Below are positions 1-4,982 of a DNA stretch of 15,035 nt, piece after piece. How positions within the stretch are numbered: the first letter of the stretch is position 1; every line of letters starts with the position of its first letter. Below the pieces are notes generated by a model. The model was not told where the DNA came from. It searched no databases and saw only the letters and a list, made by a program, of their open reading frames with translations. The DNA is from B25-G16 sp964549945 (lineage in GTDB: Bacteria; Desulfobacterota; DSM-4660; Desulfatiglandales; B25-G16), in the NCBI GenBank assembly GCA_964549945.1, contig CAZJXD010000113.1, positions 1-15,035 on the forward strand. Reading direction: 5' to 3'. Made by a program: the position numbers and the translations under genes.

Positions 1-23
1 CCCGCACGAGGGGTGGTGTGGGG

Positions 24-46
24 AGGGGGAGTGAGAAGCTCCCCCT
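24..46. repeat. Short GC-rich hairpin at the left edge
   Basis: Perfect 8-base inverted repeat (AGGGGGAG at 24-31, CTCCCCCT at 39-46) with a 7-base loop, downstream of the membrane-protein gene on the minus strand. No T-tract follows on the minus strand, so it is not a textbook terminator. It could be the inner stem of a further attC whose core site lies outside the window, but no GTTRRRY-type core is seen in 1-97. Confidence 0.35.
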
Positions 47-97
47 TACCCGATTCAACAAGTATCCAATATCTATGAGATCATGGTTCCGCTGCTT

Positions 98-685
98 TCA
101 AGAGCCTTGTTTCGCTGGGAACTGCTTCTGAGGTTTGATCCTCAAGCGATGCACAAGTGGTTTATGATCGCGTGACAGGAGCGTGACATAACAATCAAAT
201 GTGCCCACTTTGCCACGCATGAAGGCTTGCTCTACCTCCTCGTCAGTATGGTCTGGATCGATCGGAGCATAACTGCCAGTGCTTTCATCTATTTTCAAAT
301 AGTATTCAAACTCCTGCAGTAATATCTGTTTTGTCCCGTCTGACATTGTAACTTCCTTTGGAAACTTCATCGGCATTTTGCCAGTGTACGTGTCTCCCAT
401 TGCCTTGGGATCTGGTCTCAAATCCTTGCACTTGAATGAGGCAGACGCAATATGAACATTTCTCCCAGTATGATTTGCGAATGCGATTGTGATACGCAAT
501 GGAAAATTCCAACCTGGAGCCCGTTCGTAGTGGAAATTGACGATGAAGTTTCGAATAGATTTTCGCGGCCTATAGAACTTTAAGTAACCAGCGACAGAGC
601 CTAGAATCAACATTAGGAGACTAAGAAAGCTCCAAAAGTCAAACCGTGCGAATAGGAGAAAAAGATTCTTGATCATCTCTAGCAT
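98..685 (-). CDS. Hypothetical single-pass membrane-anchored cassette protein
   Basis: I do not recognise the family. From the chosen ATG the protein is 195 residues. About residues 6-35 form one hydrophobic segment (FWSFLSLLMLILGSVAGYL in its core) followed by a basic stretch (YRPRKSIR), which predicts an N-terminal membrane anchor with the C-terminal part in the cytoplasm. The remaining roughly 155 residues are soluble, rich in beta-prone segments and end in a basic tail. The start is uncertain: a TTG at 700 sits 2 bases from the attC core, ATG codons occur at 685 and 676, and none has a clear ribosome binding site, which is common in integron cassettes. The gene begins right after attC 702-767, so it is the first ORF of its own cassette. 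Function unknown. Confidence 0.6.
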   Translation of the reverse strand: MLEMIKNLFLLFARFDFWSFLSLLMLILGSVAGYLKFYRPRKSIRNFIVNFHYERAPGWNFPLRITIAFANHTGRNVHIASASFKCKDLRPDPKAMGDTYTGKMPMKFPKEVTMSDGTKQILLQEFEYYLKIDESTGSYAPIDPDHTDEEVEQAFMRGKVGTFDCYVTLLSRDHKPLVHRLRIKPQKQFPAKQGS

Positions 686-701
686 TGCTTTTTGATTCAA
701 T

Positions 702-767
702 GTCTAACGTCCTGGCTGACAGGTGCGCGGGCGTCTTTTCCGCGCATCCTTGTCCAGCCCGTTGTTC
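702..767 (-). other. attC recombination site, 66 bp, after the RelA/SpoT cassette
   Basis: Read on the minus strand it starts with GAACAAC and ends with GTTAGAC, a perfect GTTRRRY core. The two halves pair imperfectly: AACG/CGTT at the ends, CTGG/CCAG next, then ACAGG against CCTTGT with an unpaired base, and a perfect GCGCGG/CCGCGC inner stem around a short loop. This is the bulged single-strand hairpin that IntI recombines. The first heptamer departs from the RYYYAAC consensus but is identical to that of the 1864-1949 site. Confidence 0.8.
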
Positions 768-798
768 CTCGTCAAGCGCCAAAGGCATGCCATCTTGG

Positions 799-1848
799 TC
801 AGCTGCGCCCAAATTGCTCCAGGCTCCACGCCTCTCCGGCACTTGAAGGGCTATACTGCCTCTTCATGTAGCGCCTTACAACATCGTAGCCGAAGGCCTT
901 TTCAAGGGCCGTTCGAACAAGACCGACGTGAGTAAAGTACACACCACGATGAATTCTCTCACCGTCGGGGTCATCATAGTAATATTTCCCGTCCCCCGAG
1001 GCAGTTCTCACCTTCGATTGGTCTTCCTCAATTATGGCATCTAGATTCGCTTGAATAAGTGCACGTAAATCACTTGCGGTATGGATCTTAAAATGTGAAA
1101 GATCGGTTAGCAATTCCGCATACTCTTCAGGTTGTTCTTTATTCTCTTCTGGCAAGAGCTCGGACAGTATAGACTCAACGAGGTCTACATTTAGCGGTTC
1201 CGTGGGCTGTAACGCAATAGTGTCTCTTTCAATATAATGTTGTCGCTCCTCTAAGACCCGCTCGAATTCCAAGTCGACAGTTTCCAAGAGTGCTGAGACC
1301 CGGTAGATTGTTCGCCTAATCGGTTGAGGTACACTCTCCTCGTGTTTGTACTGAAGCTTATGCGAAGCGGCAGCCCAGATATGCTGCGCTAATGTGCGCA
1401 CTTGGATTTCGGATAGTAACCCGCCCAACTGTGAGAAGCTTGGGATCGCCAGCCAAGCCTTCGGTAGCTGGACGATGTAATGTCTGGATTGATAGCCAAA
1501 CTGTGCTTCCGGCAATCGCATTCCGATATCTTCGGAACTCATTACGCTGAAGGTACTGCACAGAAGGTCTCCCGCAACTGTGAGGTCTCTCCGAAAAAGC
1601 AAGATTGTTCTGATTCCGACCAGGTCAGGTAGTTGAGTAACGCTTTTGATGTCGAGAGACTTTCTTTGGATCTTATCTTCTATCGAAGACCACGGCTTAA
1701 CGCGGCTTTCAATCGGAACGCCTAAGGTAAGGTTGTTGTTCGAAAAGAGCCGGCCAATTTGTTCAACCAAAGACTCCATAAGCCGCTCCGCTTTGTCAGC
1801 CAGCCCTTGGTATTCATTCTTGAGGACTTCAAAATTTACCTTTTTCAT
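799..1848 (-). CDS. RelA/SpoT-domain (p)ppGpp synthetase-like protein, cassette-borne
   Basis: A 349-residue stand-alone alarmone synthetase-type protein. Visible family motifs in order: SRVKPWSSIEDKI (48-60, ATP-binding Arg/Lys/Ser region), DLVGIR (75-80, metal-binding Asp), FGYQSRHYIV (117-126, the GYxSxHY motif that binds the GTP acceptor), and EIQVRTLAQHIWA plus HKLQYK (147-168, catalytic Glu and the helix that follows). There is no HD hydrolase domain and no TGS or ACT domain, so it would synthesise but not degrade alarmone. After the synthetase fold, about 150 further residues (200-349) contain helices and a G/Y/D-rich stretch (GDGKYYYDDPDG); this tail is longer than in ordinary small alarmone synthetases and could be regulatory or an antitoxin-like module, as in toxSAS/CapRel proteins. 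The start lies 15 bases after the attC core at 1864 and overlaps the HEPN stop (ATGA). There is no good ribosome binding site, so translational coupling is likely. Confidence 0.88.
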   Translation of the reverse strand: MKKVNFEVLKNEYQGLADKAERLMESLVEQIGRLFSNNNLTLGVPIESRVKPWSSIEDKIQRKSLDIKSVTQLPDLVGIRTILLFRRDLTVAGDLLCSTFSVMSSEDIGMRLPEAQFGYQSRHYIVQLPKAWLAIPSFSQLGGLLSEIQVRTLAQHIWAAASHKLQYKHEESVPQPIRRTIYRVSALLETVDLEFERVLEERQHYIERDTIALQPTEPLNVDLVESILSELLPEENKEQPEEYAELLTDLSHFKIHTASDLRALIQANLDAIIEEDQSKVRTASGDGKYYYDDPDGERIHRGVYFTHVGLVRTALEKAFGYDVVRRYMKRQYSPSSAGEAWSLEQFGRS

Positions 1849-2261
1849 CTATTCTGTCTTTTTGCCCAACGTGATGCTAAGTGGCTGGCAAAAGCCAAGC
1901 GAGGAACGAGCGCGGCTTTTGCCAGTCCATCTTCAGCATGAAGTTGTTCTGCCTTTGAGATCCATGGCAGAACCTGCGGTTCTTGAAACCTGACGAAATC
2001 GATGTAGTCACCCTCTTGACGTCTCTCAAAAAGATCATTGTAGATCTGTGCCAAATCCTTCGGGATCTTACCCGTCTTCATATACTGCTTATTGAAGAGG
2101 CTACGCACGCCCGTATGCTTAGATGATGACAGGCCGTGACGTACAAGAAGAGCCGAGACCGCATAGAAACAGGCATAGTAGAGACGGTTCACACAGGCAT
2201 TCCACCGACCTGCATTGGACAGAATACGAGCATCTTCCAGAGTCTCGTTTGCTCGGGTCAT
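1845..2261 (-). CDS. HEPN-domain protein, probable toxin partner of the upstream nucleotidyltransferase
   Basis: 138 residues. Residues 1-103 match the general HEPN pattern: an N-terminal helix, then NRLYYACFYAVSALL (25-39), then HTG (49-51), then RRQEGDYIDF (80-89). HEPN proteins of this type pair with minimal nucleotidyltransferases as type VII-like toxin-antitoxin systems. The RNase signature Rx4-6H of the HepT group is not evident after Arg26, so RNA cleavage cannot be assumed. Residues from about 104 to 138 are encoded by the attC at 1864-1949 and the 16 bases beyond it; the positively charged tail (LASRWAKRQNR) is therefore a by-product of the recombination site rather than part of the domain. 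The stop overlaps the RelA/SpoT start by ATGA. It begins 32 bases after the nucleotidyltransferase gene; the ribosome binding site is weak. Confidence 0.8.
   Translation of the reverse strand: MTRANETLEDARILSNAGRWNACVNRLYYACFYAVSALLVRHGLSSSKHTGVRSLFNKQYMKTGKIPKDLAQIYNDLFERRQEGDYIDFVRFQEPQVLPWISKAEQLHAEDGLAKAALVPRLAFASHLASRWAKRQNR
1864..1949 (-). other. attC recombination site, 86 bp, inside the 3' end of the HEPN gene
   Basis: On the minus strand it starts GAACAAC and ends GTTGGGC, a perfect GTTRRRY core. Outer arms pair CAAC/GTTG and ATGCTAAG with CTTCAGCAT (one extra base on one strand, the usual extrahelical base). The inner stem CTGGCAAAAGCC / GGCTTTTGCCAG is a perfect 12-bp inverted repeat with a 17-base loop. 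The strongest attC of the window. It separates the nucleotidyltransferase/HEPN cassette from the RelA/SpoT cassette. Confidence 0.85.
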
Positions 2262-2293
2262 ACGTTACAACACCAGATCCTTGGTCCATTCTG

Positions 2294-2608
2294 TCACAGT
2301 CTGATTCCTTCCTGCTGGACTCGCTGGTGAAATGGCATAGCCTGATAGAGGTCACTATTCCATTCTTCACGGTTCCGCACAATCGAGGAGATGACTTCTC
2401 CAGATTCCCATTCTATTTCATAGAGCCTGTGCCGAATCCGATCTGTACGTTCATCACTTATAGGGCCATCAACCAGGATAAGGAGGTCCCAGTCTGATTT
2501 CGAGACAGCATCTCCACGGGAGCGGGAACCGTAAAGAATGATCTCCGCCTCAAGTTCCACCTCATGAACAGCTTGTCTAATTTGCTCAATTAATTCATCT
2601 CGTTTCAT
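2294..2608 (-). CDS. Minimal nucleotidyltransferase (MNT), probable antitoxin of the HEPN pair
   Basis: 104 residues, the normal size for a MNT-domain protein. It carries the complete GSx10DxD signature (Gly27-Ser28, Asp39, Asp41, within GSRSRGDAVSKSDWDLLI), which binds metal and nucleotide in the polymerase-beta superfamily. In characterised MntA-HepT systems the MNT protein adds AMP to a tyrosine of the HEPN toxin and so inactivates it. Here the order is antitoxin first, HEPN second, with a 32-base gap, so the two form one operon and one integron cassette. The start ATG at 2608 has a good GAGGTGA ribosome binding site and lies 24 bases downstream of the attC core at 2633. An aminoglycoside-type nucleotidyltransferase role is less likely because of the small size and the HEPN neighbour. 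Confidence 0.9.
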   Translation of the reverse strand: MKRDELIEQIRQAVHEVELEAEIILYGSRSRGDAVSKSDWDLLILVDGPISDERTDRIRHRLYEIEWESGEVISSIVRNREEWNSDLYQAMPFHQRVQQEGIRL

Positions 2609-2632
2609 ATGATCACCTCATATTCTCTGGAG

Positions 2633-2693
2633 CCCTAACGCTCGCCATCAGTGGGAGCCGGATTTATTGGCGATCCGCTGCATGGCGTTGTGT
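2633..2693 (-). other. attC recombination site, 61 bp, interrupted at its outer edge by an intron
   Basis: On the minus strand it ends GTTAGGG(C), one base off the GTTRRRY core. The arms pair AACGC with GCGTT, GCCAT with ATGGC (two unpaired bases lie between these two stems on one arm) and CAGTGG with CCGCTG. On the plus strand the far end reads GCGTTGT and then, instead of the TC seen in the two sister sites (GTTGTTC), continues into intron-like sequence. It therefore marks both the start of the nucleotidyltransferase/HEPN cassette and the intron insertion point. Confidence 0.75.
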
Positions 2694-3052
2694 ACGCCCG
2701 GCATGGGCGTGAACCTTTCGGCCCTGAGCCTTTCGGTTTCGAGCTCAAGGTCGAGAGACTCAAGGCCGAAGGGCTTATGGGGTGTAAGTCCCCTGTATGC
2801 CTGTCCTGTAGCGACCCCTTGTGTTCAATTGCTAGGAGCATCTTTCTCGTACACTATGAAGTCCGCACAATAAATTTGTATCAAAAGCGTATCAGGATGA
2901 ACCCTGTTAATGGTTAATATCATTGATATAAATACTAGCCGAAGGCAAGGGCATTGTCGTGAGGCGGTGTCTGAAGGAAGCTGGAGCGCAACGCTATGAG
3001 CTAAGCCTGCCCCGGACATGATCCGGGGAACAGAAATGGCATACAAGGCCCA
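2692..3052 (+). mobile_element. Group IIC-attC intron remnant (ribozyme domain I), truncated and interrupted
   Basis: Plus-strand sequence carries landmarks that I recognise from group IIC introns. The 5' end reads GTACGCCCGGCATGGGCG (family form GUGCGCCCGGCAUGGG). It is followed by a hairpin (2716-2773), GGGGTGTAAGTCCCC (2779-2793), GCCGAAGGCAAGGGC (2938-2952), GTGAGGCGG with CTGAAGGAAGCTGGAGCGC (2960-2990), and GAACAGAAATGGCATACAAG (3028-3047). It starts exactly after GTTGT of the attC and runs opposite to the cassettes, as described for attC-inserted IIC introns. No reverse transcriptase ORF and no domain V/VI follow, so splicing and mobility must be lost. About 110 AT-rich bases (roughly 2822-2932) and the palindrome at 3010-3028 look like extra sequence within domain I. 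Recognition is from memory of the family, not from an alignment. Confidence 0.72.
3010..3028. repeat. Short palindromic (REP-like) element inside the intron remnant
   Basis: CCCCGGA/TCCGGGG arms of 7 bases with a 5-base loop, placed where group IIC introns normally read straight into the GAACAGAA segment. Similar CCCCGGAnnnnnTCCGGGG palindromes are dispersed in many proteobacterial genomes. No second copy is seen in the window. Confidence 0.45.
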
Positions 3053-3576
3053 GTCTCCGGATATATAACGAAATCAAATAGTAGCTCAGTTTCTATCATT
3101 TTTGCCTTTATTACTCTAATTTTACTTATATCTCTTCGATTGCAATTGTCAAGATCTTTATGACAATCTCTCGCCCGCTCCCTTTTGATGCTACTCAGAT
3201 CAGCTAGAGCACACAGAGTCCACAGGGCAAGGATTTCACGAGGCAGGGACGGAAAATCAGGACAATCAATCAGTCCACCACAGGTGCACATTGATAACTT
3301 TTAGAATGCACTGTCAGCAATGAATAGCACTGCTTCTCAATATGCTATAGTTTTTTATCCATATCCCGCAAAAAACGGAATGTGGATTTGCCTGAATTTC
3401 CTTGAATAGAAAAAGGTTGCAAATTGCGCATAATATGGGGATATTCATTTTAAATCCTTCAAAAGCGCGTCATTCGGCGCGTGAATCGTTGTGCATTCCC
3501 CGGGGTCTCGCTTGACGGGATCGGATATAACAGTGCCTTAAATTTTTAAAAAACTATTTCAAGAGGAGGTATTGAT
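3053..3576. other. AT-rich intergenic leader upstream of the acyl-CoA dehydrogenase
   Basis: No convincing gene. It contains a perfect 7-base inverted repeat, ATTGTCA (3145-3151) and TGACAAT (3161-3167), that could be an operator or a small hairpin. Near 3500 is a CCCCGGGG palindrome. No sigma-70 promoter with acceptable spacing was found. The 3' end holds a strong ribosome binding site (AGGAGG, 3564-3569) seven bases before the next start codon. Confidence 0.5.
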
Positions 3577-4812
3577 ATGTCTGAGCACAAATATCTGGAT
3601 GTCTTTCTCAAGGAGGAAGATCGCATGGCAAGGGAGATGTTCCGCAACTTCGTTGACAAAGAGATCATGCCCGTTCGACAACAGGTGGACGACGATAAGG
3701 AGCACAAGATAGTCAACAAGATCCTTCAGGGCCTGACAAATCTGGGCGTTCAAAGGGCGGCCTTTCCCAAGGAATATGGGGGTGGCGGCAGCAGCTCAAT
3801 CGTGTCCGCCGCCATAATGCATGAAGAGCTTGCCAGGGGCGATAGCGGCATCGCAACTTCTGCCACGGTGACGACATGGGCGTTCCTTCCGGCCATTATA
3901 TCAGGCAACAAGGCGGTGCTGGATCATTTTGCCCCCATGTTTTGCGGCGATGACCTGAAGATGGGTTGCTTTGCCATCACGGAGCCGGGCGGCTCGCACG
4001 GGGGCGGCGGGTGCGACATCGAAAACCCCTCGTTGCACGGGCGGAAGATAAGGACCATTGCCAGACTCGAAGGTGATGAATGGGTGATCAACGGGCAAAA
4101 GGCGTGGGGCTCGAACGCCGGGGTATCGGATGCCTATTGCGTGGTCTGCACTACCGATCCCGATTCGGGCAAAGAAGGTATTGCCTTGATGTATGTCCCC
4201 TCACCGTGTGAGGGACTGACTTTTGGCAAATTCGAGAACAAGGCCGGCATGCAGGGTGACAAAAACTGCATGATTTACCTTGAAAACGTGAGGGTGCCAA
4301 AGGGATTTCGGGCAGCCGGACCGGGGCCGGATGCCGAGCTGATGCACAACAATGTGATCGCGGCCCGCATTCTCACCGGAGCACTTGCTGTGGGAAATGC
4401 GCAAGGGGCCTTTGAAATCGTGTTAAACTTTACAGGGGAAAGAATCGTAGCGGATAAGCCAATCAGGCAGCATTCCATCTGCGCCGGTATGTTAGCGGAT
4501 ATGGCGATCGGCATAGAGACGGCCAGAAACTACTATCTTGCGGCGGCCTATATGTACGATCACCCTGAAACGTATGTGCCCCCGGTATCGGATTTTATGT
4601 TGTCCAGGGCGAGTATCGCCAAGGTATACGCCGGAGACGTGGCCGTGATGGTAACCAACAAGGCAATGGAACTGATGGGTTCATACGGGTACGTGCGGGA
4701 TTATGATGTGGAGAAATACTGGCGCGACTGCAAGATCATCCAGGTATGGGAGGGCGGAGGGCAATTGGGCCGCTTTGATGTATGCCGCGGATATTATGAC
4801 TGTAATCTGTAA
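3577..4812 (+). CDS. Acyl-CoA dehydrogenase family flavoprotein
   Basis: 411 residues, slightly longer than the usual 380-390. Expected to oxidise a CoA thioester to the 2,3-enoyl-CoA using FAD and pass electrons to an electron-transfer flavoprotein. N-terminal helical domain at about 5-125, beta domain at about 126-245 with FAITEPGGS (132-140), INGQKAWGSNAG (171-182) and NVRVPKG (237-243), and C-terminal helical domain at about 250-411. The catalytic base is Glu392 in QVWEGGGQ, the position of the general base in medium-chain dehydrogenases; GSYGYVRDYDVEKYWRDCK (368-386) precedes it. Unusual is a Gly/His-rich stretch right after TEP (GGSHGGGGCDIENP, 138-151), longer than in standard enzymes. 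The start has an ideal AGGAGG site. It is a single gene, converging with the AOR operon. The substrate (fatty, branched or alicyclic acyl-CoA) cannot be told. Confidence 0.93.
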   Translation: MSEHKYLDVFLKEEDRMAREMFRNFVDKEIMPVRQQVDDDKEHKIVNKILQGLTNLGVQRAAFPKEYGGGGSSSIVSAAIMHEELARGDSGIATSATVTTWAFLPAIISGNKAVLDHFAPMFCGDDLKMGCFAITEPGGSHGGGGCDIENPSLHGRKIRTIARLEGDEWVINGQKAWGSNAGVSDAYCVVCTTDPDSGKEGIALMYVPSPCEGLTFGKFENKAGMQGDKNCMIYLENVRVPKGFRAAGPGPDAELMHNNVIAARILTGALAVGNAQGAFEIVLNFTGERIVADKPIRQHSICAGMLADMAIGIETARNYYLAAAYMYDHPETYVPPVSDFMLSRASIAKVYAGDVAVMVTNKAMELMGSYGYVRDYDVEKYWRDCKIIQVWEGGGQLGRFDVCRGYYDCNL

Positions 4813-4982
4813 CCATCCAAAGTGCTGACGCAAGAAATAGGGAGAAAAACCGCCGCCTCGGCCTCCGGGAAGAAAACAGGATCGAGCCTTGCTTCGTGGT
4901 GAAACAGAAGCCTTTGTTTCTTTAGCAGTTCCATTAAGGAATTCGGCTCGATGGGTGCAGGTATGCCGTTCGGGTGATTCAC
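4794..4982 (-). CDS. Possible small ORF coupled to the AOR stop codon
   Basis: A 62-residue reading frame starting with GTG whose first bases overlap the AOR stop (GTGA), a classic coupling arrangement. It fills the gap to the convergent acyl-CoA dehydrogenase and overlaps its last 19 bases. The predicted peptide begins MNHPNGIPAPIEPNSLMELL and has no known motif. There is no separate ribosome binding site beyond what the AOR end provides. It may be non-coding; only its position argues for it. Confidence 0.2.
   Translation of the reverse strand: MNHPNGIPAPIEPNSLMELLKKQRLLFHHEARLDPVFFPEAEAAVFLPISCVSTLDGYRLQS

Larger units (their letters stand above)
1..2693 (-). mobile_element. Integron gene-cassette array without visible integrase
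   Basis: Four minus-strand genes are separated by three attC-like recombination sites, all oriented the same way. Each site lies just downstream of a gene or gene pair, with the next gene starting a few bases after the core site. This is the normal one-cassette, one-attC layout. Read along the minus strand the order is: attC (2693-2633), nucleotidyltransferase + HEPN, attC (1949-1864), RelA/SpoT protein, attC (767-702), membrane protein. The integrase and attI should lie at the right-hand, 5' side, but no tyrosine recombinase is found there; an intron remnant and then housekeeping-type metabolic genes follow. The array is therefore either the distal part of a larger integron or an attC cluster that lost its integrase. 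The left boundary is outside the window. Confidence 0.75.

Noticed and set aside
3001..3291. Minus-strand frame of 96 codons with a CxC start
   Set aside because: No ribosome binding site, composition unlike a protein, and its 3' end covers the palindrome and the end of the intron remnant. It could be a cassette ORF, but nothing supports it.
3512..3531. TTGACG followed by TATAAC upstream of the acyl-CoA dehydrogenase
   Set aside because: The boxes are only 8 bases apart, far from the 16-18 required for a sigma-70 promoter.
2700..3576. Search for an integrase gene or attI at the 5' side of the array
   Set aside because: No tyrosine recombinase motif or frame of sufficient length on either strand; only intron remnant and AT-rich leader.
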